NCBI GenBank assembly: GCA_007922225.1
Contig: ML680086.1
Span: forward strand, 4,704,259-4,768,258
DNA from: Emydura subglobosa
Taxonomy: Eukaryota > Chordata > Testudines > Chelidae
Length of the DNA stretch: 64,000 nt
Direction: 5' to 3'
The notes under the pieces are model-generated. The model did no database searches, had not been told where the DNA came from, and saw only the letters and a list, made by a program, of their open reading frames with translations. Below, piece by piece: positions 1-11,625 of the stretch. The first letter of the stretch is position 1; the number at the start of each line of letters is the position of its first letter. Position numbers and translations under genes: made by a program.

Positions 1-2324
1 CATGCAAAAAGGGGACTGGAAAGAAGCTCAACAATTTGAAAAGGTTGTTAGAGTGGCTGGAATATGTCTCAATATCAGACATGGCTGGTGTGCTCTGCAC
101 TTGGGAGAGGCATTTGGCATGAATGTGACTAGGTATATGGGTTGTATGTGTTTTGAAAGGATCATCTGGAATCAGTCCTAGCGGCCACAGTCACAGATGC
201 CTGTAATTCCAGCCTAGGGCTGTTTCTGTTGACACAGACCTAGCGGATCTGCTTCGCTAGCTGTATCAGAGCAATCCGAACCATCCATTTTGAAGCGGAG
301 GTCTCCAAAGTAGTGATGATTTGATACCCTTGGTGCGTTGATGTGCCAAGTTAGTAGCTGAGCTCCAACTCATCTACTGAAAAATGGGGTTCAGGAGGCT
401 CTGAGAGAGAGAGTCAACTGTCCTTCGGTGCATCACCTCTAAAGGCTTTGACTCCAAGCTTTTCCAACCAAAGGTTGCAGATACCCTAATCTAAGTAGGG
501 AGCAACATTTGGAGAAACTTGATCAGCTGTGCATGTTGACAGAAGTACTCAAGTGTTTCAGGTTAGTCATTTGGTGTCAGAATGGCACCGTATTCAGCAC
601 CTGACACCTAAGTCTGTCAGAGCATTTGGTGGTGTTTATTCCAGCATCAGTATCTGCCGTAGAAGTAGGATTCATCTGTGCAAGGCAAGCTGGTCTAACA
701 CTCTTGAATAAACTTGTATGGAATATCTTGGTTCAGCTGGCATTACTTGCAGAGCAGTGGCAAATCTTGTATTACACTCATCAATGCGTCAGGTTGAGTG
801 GAGATAAGTATTTACTCACTAATGGGGAGAATTCTTCAAAGGCTAGATATAGTTCTGTGACAGAGGAACACAAACCCAGTTATTCTCTAGAGGATCCAAT
901 ATCCCTTTTTTCCCTCAAATGTTTAAAGCAGCTGACTTTGATTCAGTTTCTGTCCTCAACAATCAAGTCTGCTCGGTAAGTTGAGTGGAAGCCCTTTCTT
1001 TGCCTTGCCGTCCTATTTCAGATGAATTGCTGAAGAAAGTATGGAAGACACTGCAGACTTTTCTCCCCAAGTGGCAGAAAAGAGATACACCTTACCCTGA
1101 CATGCCAACAGCTGTGTCTCTGCGATAGATCTTGAATGGAGTGTGGGTTAGGATAGGAATCCCAAAGAACATGGGATAGGACACTGAGTGTATTGTGACA
1201 TAAGGATTAATGGGCAGAGTTTAAAAGTAGCTGATTTGCATTAGCCTTGCAGGAAACCAGTCTGGGACATAGGAGGAGAAAGAAAAAATCAGGCTGTCGG
1301 TTGGAAGTATTGAGCTACGTTGAGGGAAGCTGGCTGCCTGCCTTTTAAATACTCCTAGGTTGTGAATTTCTCTTGTTGTAATTTTTTCATGTCTTTACAA
1401 TTAGAGACTGTTTGTTTTTAATCCCGAGGCAAAGGGATTTGAGATCTTTTGCTTACCTTTACACCCGAGCAGGGAGGATCAGTGATTGCTTTTATTTGTT
1501 CCTGATTCAAGGGGTTGAGAACTTTTGTTTGCCTTGATCCTAAAGAAAATTGAGACTGGATATAAGTTAAGACATGATAAAAACTAATTGTTTTATTTAT
1601 CTTTTGGGTTGCCTGGATTCTTTGTGGGTGAATGTGACGTTTTGGCCAAAATTTTTCACATCAGTAACGTGCACAAGCTTGGGTGCTACAGGGGGAAGAC
1701 CAGACAAGACTTTCAGCAATGTGGCTTACAGCTCTTAAGATTTGGTTCTTGGGTTCTTTTGGTAGGTAAGTTTACTACAATTTGCTGCTGTTGCTTCCTC
1801 ATGGGTCCTAGGTCATACTAATTGTCTTAACTTGGGCCACCCACTACTTGTATGCATGTCTCTTCAGTCTTGATAGGAGTTTTCATATCTCCTACCAGTG
1901 ATATCAGACTTTCTGACCCAGGAAGGCTTTTGCATGCTGCATCCCAATCCAGAATAGTTCCACCTCACATCTTGGATCACAGGATGCTGACTTACCTAAC
2001 CTGTACTGTGGAAATGAGGAAAAGCCTATAACAGTCTAGGAAATTACATGTTAAATATTTTTCTCAGATGTGGAAAAGTTTTCACCATAAGTAGCAGATA
2101 AGCTGTCTCTGCAGTCTGTTTTCATATTATGTAACTTAAGGCTTCTTACTGTAGTTAACATTTTTCAGTCTCTCCTTGTCTTCAGCCAAAGTATACCTGT
2201 CTGCCATCTCAGCATATTGCCCTTCTGTTGATTATAAATTGTTACTATTATTTTTTAATCTCTGCTGTAAAAATTAGGTACCACAAGACCATGTTTGTGC
2301 AGTCCCAGTAAGGGCTGCTGCTTT
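1..2324. other. No gene seen; probable PHF20 intron sequence
   Basis: I see no exon, conserved protein segment or structured RNA here. Open frames are short and overlap one another in several frames, as expected by chance in AT-rich DNA. The stretch lies upstream of the first visible PHF20 exon at 11936. The exon encoding the first half of the PHD finger was not found anywhere in 1-11935, so this is most simply intron sequence, with the gene continuing off the left edge. Around 500-970 there is a longish open frame with no recognisable protein similarity. Confidence 0.5.
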
Positions 2325-2699
2325 TTCAAGTGATGGTTCCTATGTGGATTCTGCCGTGCGTGCACACGTGCGCACATGTACCAGAGCCAGAACTGTTGAA
2401 AGCAGTATTGGTCGACCCGTGTGCACATCTCGCGTTGCCCATGTGGTACGTCCGAGGTCTTATAAGTCTGTGCGGGTCGACTCCCCCTCAGTTTCCTCTT
2501 ACCGCCTCATGGCTAAAGTAGGAACTCCATCTTCTCCTCATAGATTCTGCATAGCAAGTAACGTTTTATTATAAATAGTTATTAGCTCTTAGTCTTAGCA
2601 TAGGTAGTGTTAAAAAAAAGTTTGAAAGTTAAAAGTTAGCTAGAAGTTAGAATTAGATAAGTCTCCAGGTTTCTTCCCCACCCCATTTTTGTGGGGAGT

Positions 2700-3500
2700 A
2701 TGCCAAAACAAGCCAGTTTTAAAAAATTCACCACGTGCCCTCGGTCCTTTTCGGTAAGTGACTAACACCAACGCCGTTTATGCTGTTTGGGAGAATCCCA
2801 CATAGTTTCACAGTGCTCTGTTTTTCACTCCTTCCCTTTGAGAACCCGAGAGGCGAGACAATTTAGGCTTCACAAGTCCCTGATGGAAGAAGCTATGCAC
2901 CCATGTGTGCACCAGGAAGTGGCACCAGCGGAACCGCCGCAGTGCCCATCAGAACCGACGACTCCAGCAGCTGCATCGGGACCGGTGGCACCAACAGCAC
3001 CAGCCAAGTCTCATAAGAAAAGACATGGTCACGAGCACAAAGGCGGATCACTGAGAGGGACCACTTCTAAACATCGTGTTTCTTCCCTGAGCCACTCCAG
3101 GCAGCAGTGGATGCCGCAGATACAGCGGCACGATCCCTAGCTTCAGGTCTTATATTAAGGAGGGACTCATGGCTTCAGACCTCCAGATTCCCTAAAGAGG
3201 TCTAAACGTCCTTAGAAGATTTGCCATTCGACAATCAGAAATTATGTAGTGATAAAAACAGATGAAATCCTACACTCATCAAAGGACTCCAGGGCTACCC
3301 TTCGCTCTCTGGGCCTCTATACTCTGGCCCCCACATGGTTTCAACACAGGCGAGCATACCGACCCCGGAACCAACTTAGATCCACTTACCAACTTTACCA
3401 GCCTTCCTGTCCATGTCCACAAGAGCAACAGCAGTACCACTGCTAATGCTCACAACGGCATAGACATTCCCCTGTTACCGCTCCAGTGGCCTCTACCCCT
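2700..3500 (+). pseudogene. DIRS copy A gag remnant
   Basis: Weakly conserved gag-region remnant. Near 3283-3325 the translation includes a KDSRATLRSLGLYT segment, which recurs in the minus-strand copy near 45810-45850 and, more diverged, in the plus-strand copy near 40350-40390. In DIRS elements the gag-like ORF precedes RT. The frame is broken and most of the gag is unrecognisable. Confidence 0.5.
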
Positions 3501-3579
3501 CATTGACGCCAAGACAGCACTTTGACTTGCACACACAGATCCGCGAACCTCTCCCCCATCCAACCTCAAGCCCTTTCAC

Positions 3580-4180
3580 TTGCTTCAGAGGTTGTCTTAC
3601 CCCATTTTACAAAAACATATCAGCACCAACCAGTGTGTCCTAGACATTGCACAACAAGGGTATTCCATAGAATTTCAAACCTTTCCGCCTCATCACCCAC
3701 CACAGGCCACCAAGGTGGATGCAAATCAAACTCCGCTCCTGCACAAGGAAACGTCGTCTCTACTCCAAAAAGGTGCCATAGAGCAAGTCCCTCCCAGATA
3801 TCAGAACCACGGATTCTACTCCCACCACTTCCTTGTTCCAAAAAAAAGGTGGAGACCTCAGACCCATTTTGGACCTATGGGCACTCAACAATTTCATCCA
3901 TTTCCGAATGGTAACGGTGCCTCAGATCACCCTTTCCCTTCAACATGGGGCCTGGTTCATGGCTTTCAATATGAAAGATGCTAATTTTCATGTCGGCATC
4001 CACCCTGCCTATCTCAAGTTTCTCCACTTCCAAATAGGGCATTCACACTACCAGTTTTGCGTCCTCCCTTTTGGGATAGCCACTGCCCCACGGGTATTCA
4101 CAAAAATTTTCGCAGTAGTGGTGGCATACATGAGACGACTAGGTCACGCATCATTCCCCTACCTAGACAACTAGTTACTA
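3580..4180 (+). pseudogene. DIRS copy A reverse transcriptase remnant
   Basis: Reverse transcriptase relic split across overlapping frames (3580-3984 and 3833-4174). Visible landmarks are FLVPKK near 3829, LRPILDL, the fingers/palm segment around AFNMKDANFHV near 3962-3995, and PFGIATAPRVF near 4068-4100. The catalytic motif, YLDD in the best copy of this window (minus strand, near 44985), reads YLDN here and is followed at once by a stop (about 4160-4176). A catalytic aspartate is therefore lost and this copy cannot be active. The frame change near 3835 falls at a run of A. Confidence 0.8.
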
Positions 4181-4619
4181 GTGGCATCCTTGCACAAATG
4201 TCTGCTAGTGACCATTCAGATTTTACAAGGCCCATTAACCAACCTCGGTGTATGTATCAACAAGGAAAAGCCCCATCCTCATCCCTACCAAAAAGCTCAC
4301 GTTCATTGGAGCTGCTCTAGATTCTTGAGTGGCACGAGTGTTTCTCCCCAAAGATTGCTATGCTGCCCTCACAAACATCAGTACACAACTACAATACCAT
4401 CCGCACACGCATGTTCGTCTTTGTGTCTCGCTCCTTGGACACATGACAGAATCCACATAAGTCACCCCACATGCTTGATTTCATATGCGCTGCCTGCAAC
4501 ATTGGCAATGAACAGTTTACGATCTCTAAAATGACCACCTGAACAAACAGGTTTCCCTCCCCCCTCGAGTGCTAGCCTCTCTGAAATGGTGGCAGGACCC
4601 AACCAAAGTCTTGATAGGC

Positions 4620-5290
4620 ATACCGTTCCACCAGCCTGAACCAGATACTACACTGGTGACAGATGCATCCCTCGTACGTTGGGGCACCTATGTGTAGGGC
4701 TGCACAACACAAGGACTGTGGTCTCCCATGGAGGCATGGATGCATATCAACATCCTAGAAATGAGATTGGTCCTACGAGCTTGACACAACCTCCTTCCTC
4801 TGCTCCAGGGCAGACATATTGAGTTTCTAACGGACAACATGTCGTCAGATTTCTACATAAGCAAGGGGAAGCCAGATCCCTATCTCTGTGCCAAGAAGAA
4901 GTCTGCCTCTGGAATTGGTGCTTGCAACATAACATTACATCACGGGCAATGCACTTACCTGGGACAGACAATATCCTTGCAGACAAACTGATTCACTCCT
5001 TCCATCTCTCTCACGAATGGGAGCTCCATGACTCCATTCTCCACAACATCTTTCAACAGTGGGGAGCCCCAATTTGGGACCTTTTCACCTTGATGATGAA
5101 CAGCAAGCTCCCCCTTTTCTGCTGCAGAGGCTCGCTGGGAGAGGGATTGATGGGGGATGCCTTCCTCATCCCATGGATGTCAGATCTCCGATGCGCCTTC
5201 CCACCCATTCCAGTAATTCCTTGGGTGCGCTGCAAACTGAAACAAGACTGGGCACAGGTCATACTCATAGCTCCATTGTGACCCAGACAA
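4620..5290 (+). pseudogene. DIRS copy A RNase H and following linker region
   Basis: Continuation of the RT polyprotein. An RNase H-like TDAS motif is at about 4659-4670 and TDN near 4830, with a later ADKLIHSFHLS segment near 4980. The region then reads GDAFLIPW ... AFPPIP ... ILIAPL (5155-5277). This module is shared with the copies at 36000-36180 and 43830-44050 and lies between RNase H and recombinase in DIRS copies B, C and E. Part of this stretch is internally duplicated. Confidence 0.65.
4972..5133 (+). repeat. 162-bp direct duplication, first copy
   Basis: This segment recurs at 5322-5483 with an offset of exactly 350 bases. I count four substitutions and no indel over 162 bases. The duplicated unit begins at tatccttgcagacaaactg and ends at gctgcagaggctc. 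Both copies sit in the RNase H/linker region of DIRS copy A. Confidence 0.95.
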
Positions 5291-5321
5291 CACTCATTCT
5301 CGGACCTGCTACACCTCTCAG

Positions 5322-5483
5322 TATCCTTGCAGACAAACTGATTCACTCCTTCCATCTCTCTCACGAATGGGAGCTCTATGACTCCATTCTCCACAACATC
5401 TTTCAACAGTGGGGAGCCCCAATGTGGGACCTTTTCACCTTGATGATGAACAACAAGCTCCCCCTCTTCTGCTGCAGAGGCTC
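5322..5483 (+). repeat. 162-bp direct duplication, second copy
   Basis: Second copy of the segment at 4972-5133, about 97.5% identical. The differences are at the positions matching gagctc(c/t)atg, aat(t/g)tggg, aaca(g/a)caag and ccc(t/c)ttct. After the second copy the sequence runs into a C-rich stretch and the DIRS similarity ends. Confidence 0.95.
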
Positions 5484-5575
5484 CCCCCCGATCTCATTTC
5501 CCCTCCTGCCGAATCTTCCTACCTATCTGGTTTCCAATCCTGCCCCCCGTCCCCTATGCTTGGGGCTCGATGCCT

Positions 5576-7224
5576 AGGAGTAAGAGGAAACTGTCTTTCA
5601 TGTTACCATATTTTCAGTCTTTGATTTGCAGCAGATTTTTATATTGATAACTTCTGCCATGCAGTTACATGTTATTAGGAGCTGAGGAACTGGGGTTGTG
5701 GCAGCTGCATGGCACAGTTAATACTGAGAATGTGTAGGAAGTTGTTGGGAGTGAGATAAACAATTAACTTTGGGGTTGTTCTAAAATAATCAGCAGTGAA
5801 ATAATGTTTGCAGTTATCAGATTTAGATGTCAGACTTAATGCCCTATAGAGAGGAACTGGGGAAGACCACCTCTAAGTTTTGTTTCAGGATATCTGTGGA
5901 CTCAGGAAAATATAACTTCACTACTCTCCTATTCATAGATGTGATGCAGGCCAGCTGACAGCAATTCCGGGCGCAGGGCAGAACAGTGAGTGGCCTCCTA
6001 GAAAGGGATAGCTGAGGTTTACGACCATGGGCAGCAGGTGAAGCTTCCCCTGTCTCGCCTCTTCTGCCCGCAGCCCCGCCCACACTCCACCCTTGCTCTG
6101 CCTCAGGCCCCACCCTAGGCCTGCTTGCCACCACATCCCCTCTTGCCCTGGGCTCAGCCCCCCCCCCCCCGTCTCTCTTCCCTCAAGGCAGCGAACAACA
6201 GCAGGGGAGCTCAGCAGAGAGGGAAGGGAAGAGGGACGCAGCAGGGGGGGAGTAAACAGGAGGGAGGGATGTGGGGTCAAGCAGGGCCTTGGCTGGGGCC
6301 ATGCTTGAAAGAGGCAGGACAGGGAGTTAGCCTCCCTGAGAGGAAGTTTCACCCACTGCCCATGAACCAGTCCCATCTGCCTGGGCCTTTTTAAATCACC
6401 GGGCTCCACTCCCCCCTCCCACCCCAGAGGGACCTGTGTGAGGGCTAGATGTATAATTTATATGCTGGAGTACAATTTTCTGGTAAGAGGTGGATTCTGT
6501 GGTAAATTGTATTATTATAAAACACAAAGGCCAACATGTGGTGTATCAGTGCCTTACTACTTCATTTTGGATGTGTCTATTCCAGAATCTTCTGGAAGGA
6601 TGCGTTTTTTGTTTCGGAGGAGGGGAAAGGGGGCGTTGTTTTGAACCAAAAGCTTTTAGTGTTGAACTAATAACATTGGTTCACAAAAATAGTGAAAGTG
6701 GATTGCTGTGGCTATCTGTCATGAGGAGGTGGTTGCCCGTCCAGGAGAGTGAAATTGTTTATACTTCAGAGACATGCCCACAGACATGGATGAAGGTGTT
6801 TAGTGTGTGGCCGGCTTTGTTATGGAAATTGCTTTAATTTGGAGAAGTCCATGGTGGTTGTGACAGCTAGTGGTGTTGGGTTATTTTCTCAGGTGCATCG
6901 CCTACATTATAATAAAAATTGGCTAGGACATCAAATCTTGGTTTGATCGAAACACTTATTTGTTTTAAGTAATTGCCTCTTTATCATTGTCTTGTCTGGG
7001 GACTTGTATAACCAAAGCATATGGGTTTGTATTTCTCCATCTCCGGATTCACATACTCAAATGTCTCCTACTTGAGTCGGCCAGCTTCTGAAAATTTCTG
7101 TTGTAGAAGGGTACATCATTTGATGGTGTATATGTATTTGTTTTTCATTATCCTATTGAGGTATTGGGGAGCAGGAGGAGGAAGAGAGGGGAGTCTCTTC
7201 TTTATTGGGTACCAGCCAGTTTTT
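5576..7224. other. No gene seen; locally GC-rich, with C and G runs
   Basis: No exon or recognisable element. About 5930-6420 is GC-rich with purine/pyrimidine strand asymmetry and includes a run of C near 6161-6170 and a run of G near 6244-6250. Overlapping open frames on both strands there are by-products of composition. The rest is ordinary AT-rich intronic sequence. Confidence 0.5.
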
Positions 7225-7345
7225 GACATTGCTTCTTGGTGCATTCTAGCTGAGGTTAGTCCTGCTTTGAGCAGGGGGTTGGACTAGATGACCTCCTGAG
7301 GTCCCTTCCAATTCTAATATTCTATGGTTCTATGATTCTATTTTT
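7225..7345 (+). mobile_element. CR1 LINE 3' end fragment
   Basis: Contains the diagnostic CR1 3' terminal sequence: gagcagggggttggacta, gatgacctcctgaggtccc, then short tandem units of the tatggttctatgattcta type at the end. The same terminus, inverted, occurs at 49150 and 53793 in the two longer CR1 copies. Only the 3' tail is present, as is usual for 5'-truncated CR1. Confidence 0.9.
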
Positions 7346-7406
7346 ATTTCTGAGTCATCCCTCAAGCCACTTACTCTTGAAGAGTGAAAATCCTGTGCAG
7401 TTGGTA

Positions 7407-7850
7407 ACTTTAAAGAAGAAAAAATTACTTGCCTGTAAATCTGCATTGTTGAAGATACCCCTCACAGGATTCTCACTCATACCTGTACTTTACCGCAAAA
7501 TTTGGATGTTCAAATTCGGAAGTGTCTTCTGTATCTGCCCTCAAAGCACTCATTTTATGATTTGTTAATTGTGGGCACTCTAAATGCGAATTAGAACAGA
7601 AGAAAATGCTGCCCTTTTTTACCACTCTGAAAGGAACTGGCTGGAATTTTCTGGGACCTCTGAGGTGCTTGTTGTTGAGCATACACATTCCAGGGAGCCC
7701 TTGTGTCAAAACACAGGTGTCTTGGGATATCAAAAACATGAGAGCTAGGGGAGTTCGTGCATGACTGTCACTGGAGGTGCAAGACCTGGAGTAGGACTTC
7801 TGTGAGATCTTATCTATAAAGAGGTAGAATTGCAAGTAAGTAATATTTCC
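7407..7850 (+). mobile_element. DIRS 3' terminal region (internal complementary region plus right inverted repeat)
   Basis: The start, aattacttgcctgtaaat, matches the sequence at the 3' end of the complete DIRS copy near 37400. The end, ttgcaagtaagtaatattt, is its inverted counterpart, matching the right terminus near 37690. The segment is therefore a degraded head-to-head palindrome with about 350 bases between the arms, the layout seen at 37400-37710. The rest of the element is missing. It may be the detached 3' end of DIRS copy A, separated by 1.8 kb that includes a CR1 tail, or an independent fragment. Confidence 0.65.
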
Positions 7851-9602
7851 TCCCCACTCTGTTCATTTCAGTGGATGTAGTAAGAAGTTCAGTGCCATTA
7901 AGCATGGACAGTATCTTCATTTTTCTTTTTCTTAACAAAATTGATTAGATACATAAATTATATGCAATCCTCATATTTCAGTTAAAATAGCAAATAGAGA
8001 CTGGTGCAGCTCCCTTTGAAGCCGACAGTAAATCTCCCATTGATTTCAATTGGAGCAGTATTGGGCCCAGTAACAGGAAATACAAAAATTAAGGTTTCAA
8101 CTGTACCATTTACAGTTTAATATATAGCATAAATTATTTAACTTTTGTGTCTGAAAACAATAGTTACAGAAAGATAACATAATGTGTGCTTTGCATTTAA
8201 ATAGTACATTTGTGTAGCAAAAATTACTAAGTTAGTAGTATTACAAGTGAAACAAAATCTATTTAAATATGGAGCTGTGTCAAATTGTCACTGGTGCTTA
8301 ATCCTGGTCTCTCCTTAACTCTGGAGGGGCACAGGATTTTGCTGTTGGAGCTACGTAGGCAGCAGTTCTGCTTTTACACTGATCACCCTTTCATTGGAAT
8401 AGAACGAGCCTTTCTCATGGGGCCTACATTCTCAAGGTAAGGTCTGGACAACAATTAGGACCAAATAGAACTAGCCTGCACATATACTCTTCTGGGTTTA
8501 CGTCATGAATTTTTTTTTTCTTAATTTTGTGGGGGTTGTGGATCTTTGTTTTGGTGTGCTTTTTGTTTTGTTTTAATTCTGGAAGATGTAGAGGAGCTCC
8601 ACATACCAGCTTGGGAAAATTCACTCCTTATCTCCTGTGTATACATACTTAATTTATTGCATGTTTTTTTAGTCATATTGACCTCCTTTCCCCTTGTCGT
8701 CCACTTTTTTTTCCTCTTTCAAAACTTCTAGCTCCTTTATTTTAGCTCATTTTCCATTACTAATCTATATTCTGGCTCAATCTGCTGCCTGTAGCAAGGT
8801 AAGCAAAAGTGGGAAGCACTGCACAGACAGTTAAAATGGGATAACAAGAGCATCATGTGTCCTTCCATGGGACACTTCGAAATATCTGGTGCAAATTTCT
8901 GCTTTTTAGAAGAGTGACATTTCAAAACATTCACTTGAGTTAAATCAATTGTCTTGAAATCTGTAGCTGGGTATTTTGCCAGTGTGGCAGATTATGCCTT
9001 TGTGTATTCTTCATTTATCTCTGTTGCACACATGTATTTTTAAAGTCAGGAGGCCAGCATCACTGTTGTATAAACATCATCTAAAACCAAAGCAGGTTTT
9101 CCCTTGTTCTTTATATAGTAATACTGGGCTCATGACAGTCTCCCCAGCCTGCCTTATCTCACAGTCTCATGCTTTGATATCTCCTGATTCAGTATATAAG
9201 ATCAAACAGAAGGTCTGTAGGTCTTTTTGTGTCATTTTTATAAATTTGCTATAATGCTTTGAAACACAATTAATATACTTCTTTCCTTGTTATTTGTCAT
9301 GATCTTTCTCTTTTTCCTTGACTTCTCTTTCCTTTTGTTTTTTATTCTTTTTCGGTGTCTGCTTTACATCCAATTAAAGGTGTATAAACTAAAAACCACT
9401 TCTATCTGAACATGTTTTGTTTGTGATTGCTACCAGTAATCCTTGAGATTCCCAGGACTGAAAAATTGAAGAAAAATATTTTTCTGTCTGTTAGTTTGTT
9501 GCATTGTGTAATAGTACCTGATACTATTTTTAAATCATGCTTTAAAGCAGACTGGCTTTCAATTTGACAGCACCCTTGTAACTTTTCTCCCCTCTCCCCT
9601 CT
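7851..9602. other. No gene seen; intronic sequence with one small old repeat
   Basis: AT-rich, no exon. About 8000-8070 contains a tcccattgatttcaattgg motif with ggagcagtattgggccc, a segment I recognise as recurrent in amniote non-coding DNA, probably an old interspersed repeat. Nothing else is recognised. Confidence 0.45.
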
Positions 9603-9714
9603 TGGGCCTAGCTACACTAGCACGTTTCCTGAAATCTCCCACCGATGCAGTTCCACAATTGTGTAGCAATTCCACAGGGAATTTTACAAAATGGCTAGTT
9701 TAGACAGGGCCTGG
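9603..9714. repeat. Short palindromic MITE-like element
   Basis: The left end (gggcctagctacactagc) and right end (ggctagtttagacagggcc) are imperfect inverted repeats enclosing about 70 bases. The tctacactag / ctagtttagac end type recurs at 11213-11298. This fits a small non-autonomous DNA transposon; the superfamily cannot be assigned without a target-site duplication. Confidence 0.6.
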
Positions 9715-10345
9715 CGCTCTCCTCTTTGTTCTTGACACTTCCTTCTTTGGCTTCCTTTTTCATCTGCTTGCTCTCCTTCCTCCTATTATCCCCTTTTATC
9801 CCCTTAGGTTTTCCTATGGCCTCTCCCTTGGAGGAATTTCTCTGTGTTCTTTTCCCTTTGCTTATTAGGGAGAATAGTCTTTCTCCCTGTTTTGGAAGGA
9901 GTGCCTTCCTCCTTTTCTTTTCTTGGATGTGGAGTCTCTTCCACTCCTGACTGGTCTTTCTCTTGCCCATCTAACCAACCACCACTTGTGAGAGGAGGAG
10001 CTACTTCCTTTCTCCCTCCTTCCCTCCACTGGCGTGTGTTCTACCTTTTATAACCCTCCACCCCATCCTCCTTGGCTGGTCTGTCTCCTTCCTCTTCTTT
10101 CCACCACTCTTTCCCTCCAGTTCTTAGGGTGAGGGAATGCCTCTTCTTCTATTCTCCCCATTTTGTGAGAGAGAGACTCCTTAATCCCAGTCTCCTTGGA
10201 GGTATGGTATACAGGTCTTCCCATCTATTTGGAGGCAAAGAGAAAGAGATACTCTTCTTCCACATGCCCCCTCTCCACCTTTGGTGTTGTCCGTCCCCCC
10301 CACCACCACTTTTCCATGGTCCTCTCTGCCTCTGTCCCAAGGTCA
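9715..10345. repeat. Pyrimidine-rich low-complexity tract
   Basis: About 630 bases in which the plus strand is strongly biased to C and T, with runs such as cttccttctttggcttcc. The complementary strand yields a lysine/arginine-rich open frame (9695-9970) that is an artefact of polypurine codons. I see no gene. Confidence 0.75.
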
Positions 10346-11212
10346 CTGGACCTAATCATGAAACAGGGTTTTCAGAACCTGCTGGTGCTTTCTAATGTGC
10401 TTTGCAGTGACGTGACGTATTCTACTCCTAGATAGAAGAGGGGCAGCTACAGCGCTTCCCTGCTTATTGGAAGTCGGAAGGGCAACTTTAACAAGAAATA
10501 ACAAAAACACCCTAAATCCAAAGGACATGTCTAAACTAGAGGTTTTACTGCAGAGGTAAATTACAGACATTTGCAAAAGGATAACTTGAGTTAATTGGGA
10601 GTCAGTTCACTCAAGTTAAAACAGGACCCAAACTCTAGTCTAAATATAGTCTGTGGCCCTGTCTACAAAGATCCTAGGGACAATAGACGTGTTTCTCAAT
10701 CAAGTTAGAAACTGAAAACTAATCTTAATGCCCTTGTAGGCACAATTCAATACTTCTACAGTTGTTTGAGCTGGTCATTTTGAACTATTTGGTCAAGCTA
10801 ATTTGATTAAAAAACTCCTTCTTTGTTCCTGTCAATACGGCCTGTGCATTGAGAGTTCAGCCCAACCATGCAGGGAATTAGGGAGAGTCAGGAAGCGTTC
10901 TTTGTCTTGTGCCTCTCTGTAATAACAGGCCTATGTAAAAGGAAGAATTCAAAACCATGGCACACAGTCCTGTAAATCAAGTTCCTCCATGTGCAGTTTT
11001 GTCCCACTTCTACTATTATATGATTATCAAACTAGATTAGAAACTCCTTAGAGCAGAGACTTTGTTATTTTATTTATCCGTAAGGTCCTTTGCATCCCAT
11101 TTGAGACTGTATAAGTGGGATGAGTGGTAACTTCCAAGAGCTGTTGTTTGGAAATCGCAGTTTGGCTACTTTTCATGGTAAAAAAAATGACTGAAACAGA
11201 GCTTGCAGCTGC
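10346..11212. other. No gene seen; possible MITE remnants
   Basis: No exon. gtctaaactagag near 10530 and ctctagtctaaatatag near 10633, followed by ccctgtctac near 10657, form a weak inverted pair, possibly another degraded member of the palindromic family at 9603 and 11213. Confidence 0.4.
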
Positions 11213-11298
11213 AGCCTTGTCTACACTAGAAAGTTGTACCCCTTAATACTGGTATAGTTTAATATTGGTATAACTTTCAAGTTTAGACCAGGCTTGCA
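11213..11298. repeat. Short palindromic MITE-like element
   Basis: Starts gcagccttgtctacactag and ends with sequence whose reverse complement is gcaagcctggtctaaactt, giving terminal inverted repeats of about 28 bases with mismatches around a short AT-rich centre. Same end type as 9603-9714. No coding capacity. Confidence 0.65.
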
Positions 11299-11449
11299 TG
11301 TCTCTGCCTTCAAGGTATCTTCACCTTTGATACTACACTTGGATTGTGATGGTCTGAATAAGGATTAAATGAAGGAGACTCAGCTGTCCTCTCATTTCTG
11401 GAATTTTTTAGGTACATTGGTAGGGGAATCTTACTTGTACTGTGGTTGC

Positions 11450-11625
11450 CCTTGCTTTATTGGATCACTTCTGTTGGTAAGAGAGACAAGCTTTTAAGCT
11501 ACACAAAGCTGCTCATCGGGTCTGGGAAAGCTTGTCTCTCACAAACAGAAGTTGGTCCAATGAAAGATACTATCGCACCCACATTGTCTCTTTAATATCC
11601 TGGGAACAACACGGCTACAACAATG
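11450..11625. repeat. Interspersed repeat with a hairpin (tctgttggt...gagacaag family)
   Basis: Bases 11467-11495 and 11527-11552 are near-perfect inverted copies (acttctgttggtaagaga against its complement), forming a potential stem with a loop of about 31 bases. Related sequence occurs at 13862-13975 and, inverted, at 31505-31640, so it is a dispersed family. The downstream part includes ctgggaacaacacggctac, which matches a phrase at 13945-13965. Superfamily unknown to me. Confidence 0.7.

Larger units (their letters stand above)
2325..5575 (+). mobile_element. DIRS-type retrotransposon copy A, degraded, 3' truncated
   Basis: A plus-strand relic of a DIRS (tyrosine-recombinase) retrotransposon. 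The left part (about 2325-2520) is rich in alternating gtgcgcac-like sequence and resembles the left ends of the two copies at 31878 and 38296. A short gag remnant follows (about 2700-3500), then reverse transcriptase (3580-4180) and RNase H (about 4620-5290). The recombinase gene and right terminal repeat are absent; coherent coding similarity stops near 5575. Many stops and frameshifts interrupt it. It lies in a probable PHF20 intron. The family assignment rests on the RT sequence style shared with the better-preserved copies downstream; exact borders are estimates. Confidence 0.75.

Noticed and set aside
5933..6409. 158-codon minus-strand frame
   Set aside because: Pro/Ser/Gly-rich, in a GC-rich patch with frames open on both strands and homopolymer runs; no splice sites or similarity.
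9695..9970. Lysine-rich 91-codon minus-strand frame
   Set aside because: Product of a polypurine strand; no conserved motif, and it lies inside a low-complexity tract of an intron.
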